From: Acidimicrobiales bacterium
GTDB lineage: Bacteria > Actinomycetota > Acidimicrobiia > Acidimicrobiales > Acidimicrobilacustridaceae
DNA: 41,365 bases
Assembly (NCBI GenBank): GCA_025456085.1
Contig: JALOLF010000049.1
Span: forward strand, 1 to 41,365
Direction: 5' to 3'
The translations under genes and the position numbers were made by a program. Below are positions 7,976 through 15,505 of this stretch, in pieces. The notes beneath the pieces are model-generated. The model worked only from the letters and a program-made list of their open reading frames with translations, searched no databases and was not told the DNA's origin. Numbering within the stretch: position 1 is the stretch's first letter; each line of letters starts with the position of its first letter.

Positions 7976-7981
7976 TACCCT
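7976..7981 (+). promoter_or_regulatory. -10 element (TACCCT), leaderless
   Basis: TACCCT ends 7 nt before ATG 7989, the same layout as the MNT promoter. Confidence 0.45.
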
Positions 7982-7988
7982 TGTCGCC

Positions 7989-8190
7989 ATGAGCACGGTC
8001 GACCTGTCGGACGAGGTGGTGCGTGCCTTCGTCGTCGAGTTCGGTGAGGATGCACCGCAGGTGGCCGAGAAGGCGCGTCGCAGCGAGATCACCCGGCATC
8101 GCATCGAGCGGGCTCTCGAGGACGGGACCGACCCCGCCGCCCGGCCGGGTGAGCTCCCAGCCCCGCTGCTCGAGGAGCCCGGGTCGGGTG
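7989..8190 (+). pseudogene. Small gene fragment of unknown function
   Basis: ATG 7989 with a leaderless promoter opens a convincing start ('STVDLSDEVVRAFVVEFGED' and a basic helix 'RRSEITRHRIERALEDG'). After about residue 65 the frame turns into Arg/Pro-rich nonsense and runs without a stop into the downstream antitoxin at 8394, which has its own promoter and start. From about 8243 onward the DNA resembles 3' ends of other genes here (Cfa-like and Phd). I read this as a small gene whose 3' part was lost or shifted; the end coordinate is approximate. Family not recognised. Confidence 0.4.
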
Positions 8191-8365
8191 CGGCCGCTCG
8201 AGCTGCACCATCGAGCAACTGGTCGTTCATCCGTTGGCGCGTCGCCACCCCGGGGCGGGCGAGGGTGGTCTGGACGACGCGACATCGACGACGTCGTGGT
8301 TCCGATGGTCCGCCGCGGAACCGTGTCGCCGATCTCGGGCGGCTCGAGGGCAGCCATTGGCTGGT
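8191..8365. other. Mosaic debris with Phd-like and Cfa-like 3' fragments
   Basis: No intact gene. Bases 8275-8309 match the last codons of the Phd gene (6711-6745) at 33 of 35 positions, including 25 identical in a row. Bases just before (about 8243-8277), read on the minus strand, encode 'VVQTTLARPG', close to 'VVQATLARPG' at the C-terminus of the Cfa-like protein (9425 end). Confidence 0.5.
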
Positions 8366-8383
8366 GGTACCGCCGGCGGTACC
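8366..8383 (+). promoter_or_regulatory. Operator palindrome of the RHH antitoxin gene
   Basis: GGTACCGCCGGCGGTACC is a perfect 18-bp palindrome. The -10 hexamer TACCGT (8380-8385) overlaps its right end, and ATG 8394 follows 8 nt later. This is the expected place for an autoregulating ribbon-helix-helix antitoxin to bind. Confidence 0.7.
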
Positions 8384-8393
8384 GTTGCCCGGG

Positions 8394-8657
8394 ATGAGTG
8401 TGAGCAAGCGGTCGGTGTCCCTGGACGATGCGGTGGCCGAGCGGGTCGAACGTGCGGCCGACGAGGACGGCGTGTCGTTCTCCTCCTGGCTGTCGACGGC
8501 AGCTGAGGACAAGCTGCTGCGCGAGGGGATGCGCGGCGTCCGTGAGTGGGAGGCCGAGGCGGGTGCACTGACCGCCGAGGAGCTGGCGGCCGGGGAAGCG
8601 CTGCTGGATCGGCTTCTGGATCGGCTTCTGGGCGAGCGAGCCGCGAAGACGGCGTGA
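8394..8657 (+). CDS. Ribbon-helix-helix antitoxin (partner of a truncated VapC)
   Basis: 87 residues. The N-terminus 'SVSKRSVSLDDAVAERVE' is a typical short beta strand plus helix of RHH/CopG-like antitoxins, followed by 'SFSSWLSTAAEDKLL' and an acidic tail for toxin binding. The tail has a 12-bp duplication (GATCGGCTTCTG repeated), giving 'LLDRLLDRLLGE'. The stop overlaps the GTG of a PIN gene (GTGA at 8654-8657), but that toxin is broken, so the antitoxin is an orphan unless it acts on another VapC. Confidence 0.8.
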   Translation: MSVSKRSVSLDDAVAERVERAADEDGVSFSSWLSTAAEDKLLREGMRGVREWEAEAGALTAEELAAGEALLDRLLDRLLGERAAKTA

Positions 8658-8770
8658 TCGCTGACGGGCTCACCTGTGACACGGGGGCGCTGATCGAGGC
8701 GGAGCGCGACGACCGCCTGATGTGGGCGTCGCACCGCGCAGCGATCGGGGACCGCGCACGTCGGCGTTTC
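8654..8770 (+). pseudogene. Truncated VapC (PIN) toxin remnant
   Basis: GTG 8654 starts 'VIADGLTCDTGALIEAERDD' and 'RLMWASHRAAIG', which is the conserved start of a PIN toxin commonly paired with RHH antitoxins, including the first catalytic Asp. After about 35 residues the similarity ends in 'DRARRRFRTGACN', and the frame runs through the next antitoxin gene in the wrong frame to a stop at 8911. The remaining ~100 residues with the other acidic ligands are absent. The break abuts the promoter region of the next TA module at about 8771-8797, as if that module replaced the toxin's 3' part. Confidence 0.7.
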
Positions 8771-8778
8771 CGCACCGG

Positions 8779-8797
8779 TGCATGCAATATGCATGCA
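8779..8797 (+). promoter_or_regulatory. Candidate operator: paired TGCATGCA sites
   Basis: Two copies of the self-complementary octamer TGCATGCA (8779-8786, 8790-8797) are separated by ATA and end on the A of ATG 8797. The spacing (11 bp centre to centre) suits two antitoxin dimers on one DNA face. No good TAnnnT hexamer at the usual distance was found. Confidence 0.5.
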
Positions 8798-9027
8798 TGC
8801 CGAACATCCAAGTGCGGGACGTGCCGGACGACGTGCACGCGGCCCTGGTTCGCCGGGCGGAGCAGGCAGGCCAGTCGCTGCAGCAGTACCTCAGCGGGCA
8901 GCTCGCCCTGATCGCCGCGACGCCGACCGTCGACGAGCTGCTCGGGCGGATCGAACGCCGTCCGAAGGGTTGGCTGTCTGCCCGGAGTGCCCTCGAGGCG
9001 ATCGACGCCGAACGTGCTCGTCGTTGA
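8797..9027 (+). CDS. FitA-like ribbon-helix-helix antitoxin
   Basis: 76 residues. The start 'PNIQVRDVPDDVHAALVRRA' followed by 'GQSLQQYLSGQL' is the FitA/VapB RHH pattern (strand, then helix-turn-helix with 'SLQQYL'). The C-terminal half has 'TVDELLGRIERR', likely the toxin-binding arm. It overlaps the VapC start by 14 bases. ATG 8797 is chosen over an upstream in-frame ATG because the RHH strand begins directly there. Confidence 0.85.
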   Translation: MPNIQVRDVPDDVHAALVRRAEQAGQSLQQYLSGQLALIAATPTVDELLGRIERRPKGWLSARSALEAIDAERARR

Positions 9028-9403
9028 CGCCTCGGTCCTCGCTCCGGTCCTGGCCGACGCGGGGAGTGACGGGCAACGGTTCCGCCGCCGCCTCCGCGGC
9101 GAGACCGTGGCCGGCCCGGACCTCCTGCGGATCGAGGCCACGACGGTCCTGCGGCGGCACGCGAGCTCGGGGCAGCTCACGCCCGGGCAGGCCGACGCAG
9201 CGCTCGGCGACCTGCTCGACTTCCCGATCAGGGTCTTCCCGACCGCACCACTGCTCGGGCGGGTGTGGGAGCTCCGGGCGAACCTGACGGCCTACGACGG
9301 CTGCTCCGTCGCCCTCGCCGAAGCGCTCGACGCCGTGCTGCTCACCGCCGATCGCCGCCTCGCCGGGGCCGCCGGGGTGCGCTGTCGGATCGAGACCCTG
9401 TGA
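9014..9403 (+). CDS. vapC: VapC-type PIN-domain toxin
   Basis: 129 residues from GTG 9014. PIN features are 'VLVVDASVLAPVLAD' (D5), 'LLRIEATTVL', then 'TAYDGCSVALAEAL' and 'LLTADRRLAGA', which contain all four conserved acidic ligands. It is complete and unlike the first VapC here. The GTG is preferred to the ATG at 8987 because it puts the first catalytic strand at the N-terminus and gives the usual short overlap with the antitoxin. Confidence 0.87.
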   Translation: MLVVDASVLAPVLADAGSDGQRFRRRLRGETVAGPDLLRIEATTVLRRHASSGQLTPGQADAALGDLLDFPIRVFPTAPLLGRVWELRANLTAYDGCSVALAEALDAVLLTADRRLAGAAGVRCRIETL

Positions 9404-9424
9404 CCCTCGCCCGGCGCGGCCGGC

Positions 9425-10966
9425 TCAGCGTTCGGCGCGGCGCCAGCCGGGGCGGGCCAGGGTGGCCTGCACCACACTGACGCTGCGCTCGTCGAACACC
9501 GCCTCGCAGGTGCACAGGTAGAACTGCCACATGCGGGCGAACTCCTCGCTGCCGAGGCCCAGGTCGGGCAGGCGGTCGAGGTTCGACTCGAAGTCGTCAC
9601 GCCAGCGGCGGAGGGTCTCGGCGTAGTCGGGGCCGAAGTCGGCCAGGTCCACCAGGCTGAAGTCGGTGTGGCGCTTTGTTTCGTCGAGGATGGCGCCGAC
9701 CGAGGGCAGGCACCCGCCGGGGAAGATGAAGTCCTTGATGAAGTCCGAGTTGTTCTTGGCCTCGTCGAAGCGCTGGGACTCCACCACGATGGCCTGGATG
9801 GCCGCGGCGCCGTCGGGGGCGAGCAGCCGCTGGCAGGCCTGGAAGTACGTGGGGTAGTCCCGCCAGTCCACCGCCTCGATCATCTCGATCGACACCAGCC
9901 GGTCGAAGGTGCCGGTGAGGTCGCGGTAGTCCTCCCGCAGCACGGTCACCCGGTCGGCGAGGCCGGCCCGGGCGATGCGCTCGGTGGCGTAGGCGTACTG
10001 CTCCTCGGAGATCGTGGTGGTGGTGACCCGGCAGCCGTAGTGGGCGGCCGCGTGCTCGGCCATGCCGCCCCAGCCGGTGCCGATCTCGATCAGGTGGTGC
10101 CCGGGGCGCAGGTCGAGCTGGCGGCACAGCCGGTCGAGCTTGGCGTGCTGGGCCTGCTCGAGGGTCATGCCCGGCCGCTGGAACAGCGCCGAGGAGTACA
10201 TCATCGTCGGGTCGAGGAACAGCCCGAAGAACTCGTTGCTGAGGTCGTAGTGGGCCCGGATGTTGTGGCGGTCGCGCTCGCGGTCCTGCGGGCGGCGGCG
10301 CCGGCGGATGGGGTCGAGCAGCGGGTTCGTGGCCCTCGCCCAGCCGCCGAGGATCGGGTCGAGGCGGCGGATGTTGCGGTAGAGGAGGCGGATGACGGCG
10401 GTGAGGTCGTCGGTGTCCCACCAGCCGTCGAGGTAGCTCTCCCCGGCCCGGCTGGAGCCGGCGAGGATGGCCCGGTAGGCGCCGGGGTGGTTGACGGTGA
10501 TGGTGGCGGTGACGGGCGGGCGGCCGTAGCGGTCGGGGGTGAGGGTGCCGTAGGTGCGGGGTCGGCCGTGCTCGACGACGGTGAGGCGGCCGCCGTCGAG
10601 GCGCTCGAGCAGGGCGATGGCGGCCCGGCGGCCGGCGCGGTCGGCGGGGGTGGGCCGGACGGCCGAGAAGTCCCGGGTGGACGCGCCGATGGGGGAGCCG
10701 GGCCGGTCGGGCACCACGGTGAAGCGGGGTCGACCGGCGAGGGACGTGACGGTGGCCAGGCGCTCGTCGTCGGTGCGCGCCGTCGGTTCGGCGTCGACGG
10801 TCGGGGCGGGGGCGGGGGCGGGGGCGGCTGCAGCGGCTGCGGCAGGGCGGGCGGGTGCTGTGGCGCGGGCGGTCAGAGCGAGGTCGGCGCCGGCTGGGTG
10901 GTCCGTCCGGGAATCGGTGCGCGTCTGGCGTTCGGTGAGGAGGTCTGGGGTCTCGGCAAGGCTCAT
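9425..10966 (-). CDS. Cyclopropane-fatty-acid-synthase-like SAM methyltransferase
   Basis: 513 residues. The first ~115 are Ala/Pro/Thr-rich and probably disordered; the remainder matches the Cfa family: 'YDLSNEFFGLFLDPTMMYSS', SAM motif 'LIEIGTGWGGMAEHAA', 'TTISEEQYAYA', 'VSIEMIEAV', and the C-terminal 'VVQATLARPGW'. The family methylates double bonds of phospholipid acyl chains. Being third in an operon with an FAD oxidoreductase and DUF1365, it could make cyclopropane, 10-methyl or furan fatty acids. The ATG has GAGGAG about 10 nt upstream and begins 2 nt after the DUF1365 stop. Confidence 0.85.
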   Translation of the reverse strand: MSLAETPDLLTERQTRTDSRTDHPAGADLALTARATAPARPAAAAAAAPAPAPAPTVDAEPTARTDDERLATVTSLAGRPRFTVVPDRPGSPIGASTRDFSAVRPTPADRAGRRAAIALLERLDGGRLTVVEHGRPRTYGTLTPDRYGRPPVTATITVNHPGAYRAILAGSSRAGESYLDGWWDTDDLTAVIRLLYRNIRRLDPILGGWARATNPLLDPIRRRRRPQDRERDRHNIRAHYDLSNEFFGLFLDPTMMYSSALFQRPGMTLEQAQHAKLDRLCRQLDLRPGHHLIEIGTGWGGMAEHAAAHYGCRVTTTTISEEQYAYATERIARAGLADRVTVLREDYRDLTGTFDRLVSIEMIEAVDWRDYPTYFQACQRLLAPDGAAAIQAIVVESQRFDEAKNNSDFIKDFIFPGGCLPSVGAILDETKRHTDFSLVDLADFGPDYAETLRRWRDDFESNLDRLPDLGLGSEEFARMWQFYLCTCEAVFDERSVSVVQATLARPGWRRAER

Positions 10967-10968
10967 GG

Positions 10969-12096
10969 TCAGGCTGCTCCTCGGTGCAGGCGGTCGTTCG
11001 GCTCGGCGGGGGCGGTCGCCCGGGTCTCGGACCCGGCGTGGGTCGTGGTGGTTGCGTCGGTCGAGCCGGTCGGGGGTTCGGCTGCCCGGGTCGTCGGGTG
11101 GTGCCCGCTGGGGACCCCGGGCCTGACCTCGGCTTCGGCCGGCAGTGCGGCCACGGCGCCGGTGCCGTAGGGCGGCGGGGCGGGCCTGCCGACCGCGGCC
11201 TCGTAGCCGGCGGGGTGCTTGCCCGGGTGGGGCACGTAGCCGACCCGCTTGGCGGCCAGCCGCAGCGCGTGGGTGTGGATGCCCGTCGTGACCCGCTGGG
11301 TCAGCAGGGGATGGCGCACCAGCAGCCGGGCGAGCGTCGTGGCCGACCAGTCGTGGCGGCGCAGGGACAGGTCGGCGTCGAAGACCTTCTCGCCGTCACG
11401 GTGGTTCTCGAGCCGCAGCCACAGCCGTTCGCCGGGCGTGGTGCACGAGAACCGGTGGACCATGTCGAGGCCGAAGAACGGCGACACGTGCAGCGTCTTG
11501 GCGATCCAGTGGGCGGCGCGGGGGTCGCCGTCGGTGATGGGCACCACGTAGTGGCGGCGCTCCTTCCACGGGATGTTCGTCACCTCGAGCACGACCGCCT
11601 CGAGCCGCTCGGACCGGGGGGTGTCGTCGGCGTCGTGGTCGCCGGCGCGGCGTTCCTCCTCCCCCGAGAACACGTAGTACGTCGTGAGCGGGTTGAAGAC
11701 GTAGCCCCACGACCGCAGGTGGGTGAGCATGCGGATCGGCCCCGTGGGACGGGTGCCGGTGTGCTCGGCCACGAGGTCCCGCACGCCCGCTGCCAGCGAC
11801 AGGCCGGGCGTGGCGCCGGCTCCGTCGTGCGTGCCGTCGAAGTAGTCGGTGCGGCGGAACCGCGTCGGGAGCACGGTCGCGGCGGCGGGTCCGCCCGGCA
11901 GACCCGTCACCCGGCCGGCATCGTCGAACAGCGCCGGGAGCTCGTCGAGGTCCAGGTAGGCGAGGAACAGCTTCGAGCGGAAGCGGTGGTCGCGGGGCGT
12001 GAAGCGCCGGTGGCGGACCGAGCCCTCGTAGAGGGCGCTCGCCCGTTGGTCGGTCGTCCTGCTCGGTTGGCGCTGCCCTGCGGCGGTGTCGATCAC
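10969..12096 (-). CDS. DUF1365 family protein
   Basis: 375 residues. 'LYEGSVRHRRFTPRDHRFRS', 'LTHLRSWGYVFNPLTTYYVF', 'EVTNIPWKERRHYVVP' and 'KTLHVSPFF' are hallmark DUF1365 stretches. The family is nearly always next to an FAD oxidoreductase and a Cfa-like methyltransferase; its chemistry is unclear. About 75 residues at the C-terminus are Pro/Thr/Ala-rich and probably disordered. The GTG at 12096 overlaps the stop of the FAD oxidoreductase as GTGA, supporting this start over longer frames. Confidence 0.85.
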   Translation of the reverse strand: MIDTAAGQRQPSRTTDQRASALYEGSVRHRRFTPRDHRFRSKLFLAYLDLDELPALFDDAGRVTGLPGGPAAATVLPTRFRRTDYFDGTHDGAGATPGLSLAAGVRDLVAEHTGTRPTGPIRMLTHLRSWGYVFNPLTTYYVFSGEEERRAGDHDADDTPRSERLEAVVLEVTNIPWKERRHYVVPITDGDPRAAHWIAKTLHVSPFFGLDMVHRFSCTTPGERLWLRLENHRDGEKVFDADLSLRRHDWSATTLARLLVRHPLLTQRVTTGIHTHALRLAAKRVGYVPHPGKHPAGYEAAVGRPAPPPYGTGAVAALPAEAEVRPGVPSGHHPTTRAAEPPTGSTDATTTTHAGSETRATAPAEPNDRLHRGAA

Positions 12097-13376
12097 AGGC
12101 CCACCCCGAAGTGCCTGCACACGTCCAGTGCGGAGCGTACGCCGTCCTCGTGGAACCCGTAGCCCCAGTAGGCGCCGGCGAAGAACGTGCCCTCGACGCC
12201 CTGGATCTCGTCCCGGCGGCGCTGGGCCTCGATGGCGCCCAGGTCGTAGACGGGGTGGGAGTACCCGAACTCGGCGATCACCTTGCCCCGGTCGATCTCG
12301 TCGGCCCGGTTGAGGGTGACGAGGAACTGGTGGGGGCCGTCGATGTCCTGGAGCAGGTTCATCCAGTAGGTCATCGTGGGCAGCCGGCCGTCGCCCACGC
12401 CCTGGTGGTAGTTCCAGCTCGCCCAGGCCCGGCGGGTGCGGGGCAGCATGCCCTCGTCGGTGTGCAGCGTGGCCACGTTGGGCTGGTAGCGGATGGCGCC
12501 GAGGACTTCCCGCTCGGCCTCGGAGGGATCGGCCAGCATCTTCAGGGCCTGGTCGCTGTGGCAGCCCAGGATCACCCGGTCGAAGGTCTCGGGCCCGGCG
12601 GGCGTGACGAGCTCGACCGCGCCACCGCCCTCGCCCGCCATCGTCGGGTCGCCGGTGCGGCGCACCTTGAGCACCGGGCTGTTCAGCCGGATGCGGTCGA
12701 GGAAGGGCCGGGTGAGCTTGTCCATGTAGCGGTTGGAGCCGCCCCGGACGGTGCGCCACTGGGGCTGGCCCGACACGTCGAGCAGGCCGTGGTTGGCCAT
12801 GAAGCGGGCGTACGTGAGTGCCGGGAAGTCGAGGAACGTGGCGGGGTCGGCCGACCAGATGGCAGCGCCGAAGGGCACCAGGAACTGCTCGGCGAAGGCG
12901 TCGGAGTAGCCGCCACCGTCGACGACGTCTCGCAGGGTGAGCTGCGGGTCCTGGCGGAGGCTGTCGGCCTCCTCGAGCAGCGCCTTGGCGGCCTTGTTGA
13001 ACCGCACGATGTCACGCAGCATGCGCAGGAAGGTCGGGTTGGCGACGTTGCGGCGCTGGGCGAAGATGCCGTCGAGGCGGGTGGAGCGCCACTCCAGGCC
13101 GGAGCGCTCGTCGGCCACGCTGAAGCTCATGTCGCTGGGCTGGGTCATGACGCCGAGGCGGGCGAGGAGCTTCACGAAGTTGGGATAGTTGCGCTCGTTG
13201 TAGACGATGAAGCCGGTGTCGACGGCGTAGGCGCGGTCGTCGAGGGTGAACTCGACGGTGTTGGTGTGGCCACCGATGCGATCGTCGGCCTCGAACACGG
13301 TGATGTCGTGGTCGGGGTGGAGCAGGTGGGCGCACGTCATGCTCGAGATGCCGGTGCCGACGATGGCGATCTTCAT
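12093..13376 (-). CDS. FAD-dependent amine-oxidase-like oxidoreductase
   Basis: 427 residues. The N-terminus has the dinucleotide-binding motif 'IAIVGTGISSMTCAHLL' and 'ITVFEADDRIGGHTNT', and the C-terminus has 'GTFFAGAYWGYGFHEDGVRS', typical of the NAD/FAD-binding protein paired with DUF1365 and Cfa. In other bacteria such operons respond to singlet oxygen or light and modify unsaturated fatty acids. It is the first gene of the three-gene operon, with GGGAG upstream of ATG 13376. The long frame running upstream of this ATG is antisense to the acidic-protein gene and is rejected. Confidence 0.87.
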   Translation of the reverse strand: MKIAIVGTGISSMTCAHLLHPDHDITVFEADDRIGGHTNTVEFTLDDRAYAVDTGFIVYNERNYPNFVKLLARLGVMTQPSDMSFSVADERSGLEWRSTRLDGIFAQRRNVANPTFLRMLRDIVRFNKAAKALLEEADSLRQDPQLTLRDVVDGGGYSDAFAEQFLVPFGAAIWSADPATFLDFPALTYARFMANHGLLDVSGQPQWRTVRGGSNRYMDKLTRPFLDRIRLNSPVLKVRRTGDPTMAGEGGGAVELVTPAGPETFDRVILGCHSDQALKMLADPSEAEREVLGAIRYQPNVATLHTDEGMLPRTRRAWASWNYHQGVGDGRLPTMTYWMNLLQDIDGPHQFLVTLNRADEIDRGKVIAEFGYSHPVYDLGAIEAQRRRDEIQGVEGTFFAGAYWGYGFHEDGVRSALDVCRHFGVGL

Positions 13377-13438
13377 GTGTGCGCTGCTCCCAAGGGTTCG
13401 TGCGTCGAGTTGTCCGTGTCTCGGCGTGCGTCTCGACC

Positions 13439-13464
13439 AACGGGTAGTTAGCGATAAATGTTCC
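13439..13464 (-). promoter_or_regulatory. ECF-sigma-like promoter of the FAD/DUF1365/Cfa operon
   Basis: On the minus strand GGAACA (13464-13459), a 16-nt spacer and CGTT (13442-13439) match the GGAAC / CGTT pattern of many extracytoplasmic-function sigma factors. The predicted start near 13433 would leave a ~57-nt leader before ATG 13376. No sigma gene is in the window. By-eye match only. Confidence 0.45.
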
Positions 13465-13478
13465 TGGGAAGTTCCCGG

Positions 13479-13529
13479 CGACGAGGGCGTCGTTTCACCC
13501 CTCCTGGGGGCTAAACGACGCCCTCGTCG
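13479..13529. repeat. REP-like hairpin, family 1 copy 1
   Basis: Two perfect 17-bp arms (CGACGAGGGCGTCGTTT and its reverse complement) flank a 17-nt loop that has its own CCCC/GGGG stem. A second copy lies at 24465-24512. This copy is between divergent genes, so it is not simply a terminator. Confidence 0.75.
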
Positions 13530-13728
13530 GCCTCGACACCGAACTGGTGGCCGCCTGCACCCCCAGGAGAGGGTCTGGAAGGCCACCGGTCGTGCCCACT
13601 CCGCTCGCCGCAGCGGACAGGGTGCTGGAACCGCGGCCTGGCGTTGTTCCAGCCCGAGACGGGGGCCGGGGCAGTACGCTCCGGCGCCGGGCCGCTGCGT
13701 GCAACCGGCGCCAGGCCGGGGGGTCGAG

Positions 13729-15459
13729 ATGGACGACAAGGACGTGGACGGCAGCGACCCGACCGGCGTCGACGTCGTCGAACCCGAGCCGGTGAAGCCG
13801 GAGGAGCCCGTCGATCCGGGGATCGCCGAGGCGCCGCCGGTGGATGAGGCCGAGGTCGAGGAGCCCGTCGATCCCGCGATGGCGGAGGCGCCGCCACCGG
13901 AGGAGCCGTTGGTCGAGGAGGCGAAGACCGCCGAGGAGGCGACGCTCGGCGAGCCTCCGATGGAGTCCGTGGAGTCGGCCGAGGAGCCGAAGGCGGAGGA
14001 ATCCCTGGCGGAGCAGGAGCCAGCGGAGCCGGCGGTCGTCGAGGCGCCGCCGGTCGCGCCCGTGGAGCCGCCGGTCGAGTCGAAGGCGGAGGAGCCGACC
14101 AAGGAGGAGCCGACCGAGGAGGAGCCGACCGAGGAGGAGCCGAAGGCGGAGGAGCCGACCGAGGAGGAGCCGAAGGCGGAGGAGCGGACCGAGGAGGAGC
14201 CGAAGGCGGAGGAGCGGACCGAGGAGGAGCCGCCGGCGGAGGAGCGGACCGAGGAGGAGCGGCCGGCGGACCCGGCGCCCGAGCCGGAGCCCGTGGAGCT
14301 CGCCGAGGCCGAGCTCGACCCCGCCGGGACCGACACCGTCGATCCGGAGCCCACCGAGCACGATGACGGGCCCTTCACACTCGATCCGGACGACACGTCC
14401 TTCGGGTCGGATCCGCGCTTCGAGTCCGACGTCGCCTTCGATCCCACGCTGGACCCGACCGGCGGCGGCCTGCCCTCCCAGGACGACGTGGTCACCGACG
14501 TGCTGGGCGGCGCCCCGACCTCCGGTGCCGACGAGGCGGGCGTTCACCTGCCCGGCGGCACCGGCGACGACCCGTTCCAGCTCGACGGCTCGTTCGGCTC
14601 GTCCGGCGCCTTCGGCTCAGGGAGTCCGGGAGACCTGCCCTTCGCCGCCGGACCCGGTGGGGTCGACCCGACGATCGCCTCCAGCGACGGGGGCGACGGC
14701 GGAGGGGTCGGCGACGAGCCCGGCGTGCCCAATCCACCTTCGGGTGGTGGCGGCGGCTCGGGTGGGGGCGACGGTGGCACCCCCGCTCCCGCACCGGCAC
14801 CGCAGCCTGCGCCGCCTGAAGACGATGACGGGTGGGACCCGCAGCCCTACGACCCCGACCTCGACGAGTTGGAGCTGGAGCGGTACCGGAACCCCGACGC
14901 CGACTCGGTCGACACGCCCACCGACGGCGAGGTCGACGACCGCATGGACGTCATCCGCGGCAACGTCGACGGCGGCCGCCCAGAGCTCGACGGCCGGCCC
15001 GAGGTGTCAGGGCTGCCTCCCGACAAGGTCGACCCCTACGACGAGCAGCCGTGGGACGTCGAGGGAGACCTCACCCTCGAGCCCGTCGAGCAGCCGATCT
15101 TCGGGGGCGGCTTCACCGATGGCGGGCGGCCGGACCTGGAGGTGGGGCCGGGGTTCGCCGGAGCGGGTGCCGGCGGCGGCGCGTTCCAGACGTTCGGCGG
15201 CGGGGATGCGGCCACACAGGGGTTCGGCGGCGAGGGTTGGGCGATGCACGGGCCCGGCGGCAGCTTCTCGGGGATCGACGCCCATCAGGGCTTCGGCGAC
15301 GACGACCTCCTGTCCTTCCACGAGGCGGGGGCACAGGAGTTCGGGGTCGACGAGTTCGGCGTCGACGAGCCCTCCGTCGACTACGACCTGGGCGAGGACC
15401 CCGACGGTGGCTTCGGGCAGGACTTCGGCGACGGCGACCTCGACGGCCTGTTGGGCTGA
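13729..15459 (+). CDS. Highly acidic, low-complexity repeat protein
   Basis: 576 residues with no signal peptide or membrane segment. Residues 1-190 are Glu/Pro/Ala-rich with tandem 'EEPTEEEPKAEE' type repeats; residues 190-330 are Asp/Gly/Pro-rich; a Gly/Pro/Ala stretch follows; the C-terminal 120 residues have scattered Phe-Gly pairs ('FQTFGGGD', 'QGFGGEGW', 'EFGVDEFGVDE', 'GFGQDFGDGD'). The whole chain is strongly acidic and likely disordered. Codon bias (G/C at third positions) supports real coding. No family recognised. It is alone, convergent with the TacT toxin gene. ATG 13729 is chosen as the first start after the possible promoter; its ribosome site is weak. Confidence 0.7.
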   Translation: MDDKDVDGSDPTGVDVVEPEPVKPEEPVDPGIAEAPPVDEAEVEEPVDPAMAEAPPPEEPLVEEAKTAEEATLGEPPMESVESAEEPKAEESLAEQEPAEPAVVEAPPVAPVEPPVESKAEEPTKEEPTEEEPTEEEPKAEEPTEEEPKAEERTEEEPKAEERTEEEPPAEERTEEERPADPAPEPEPVELAEAELDPAGTDTVDPEPTEHDDGPFTLDPDDTSFGSDPRFESDVAFDPTLDPTGGGLPSQDDVVTDVLGGAPTSGADEAGVHLPGGTGDDPFQLDGSFGSSGAFGSGSPGDLPFAAGPGGVDPTIASSDGGDGGGVGDEPGVPNPPSGGGGGSGGGDGGTPAPAPAPQPAPPEDDDGWDPQPYDPDLDELELERYRNPDADSVDTPTDGEVDDRMDVIRGNVDGGRPELDGRPEVSGLPPDKVDPYDEQPWDVEGDLTLEPVEQPIFGGGFTDGGRPDLEVGPGFAGAGAGGGAFQTFGGGDAATQGFGGEGWAMHGPGGSFSGIDAHQGFGDDDLLSFHEAGAQEFGVDEFGVDEPSVDYDLGEDPDGGFGQDFGDGDLDGLLG

Positions 15460-15505
15460 CCGGCGGTGGCCGCCGGCCCGGTAGGGACGGTGTCGCCCGT
15501 TGGCA

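Larger units (their letters stand above)
13377..13728. other. Intergenic region between divergent genes
   Basis: 352 bp holding the leftward ECF-like promoter, the REP-like hairpin and, on the right, TACGCT (13675-13680), a possible -10 for the acidic-protein gene with a leader of about 40 nt. No gene was seen. Confidence 0.5.

Noticed and set aside
7989-8657. A single 222-residue protein spanning the gene fragment and the RHH antitoxin
   Set aside because: The antitoxin at 8394 has its own palindrome, -10 and start; the middle part is Arg/Pro-rich and shows debris of other genes.
13377-14495. Minus-strand extension upstream of the FAD oxidoreductase, Ser/Gly-rich
   Set aside because: It is the antisense of the acidic-protein gene; the oxidoreductase's dinucleotide-binding motif begins directly at ATG 13376.
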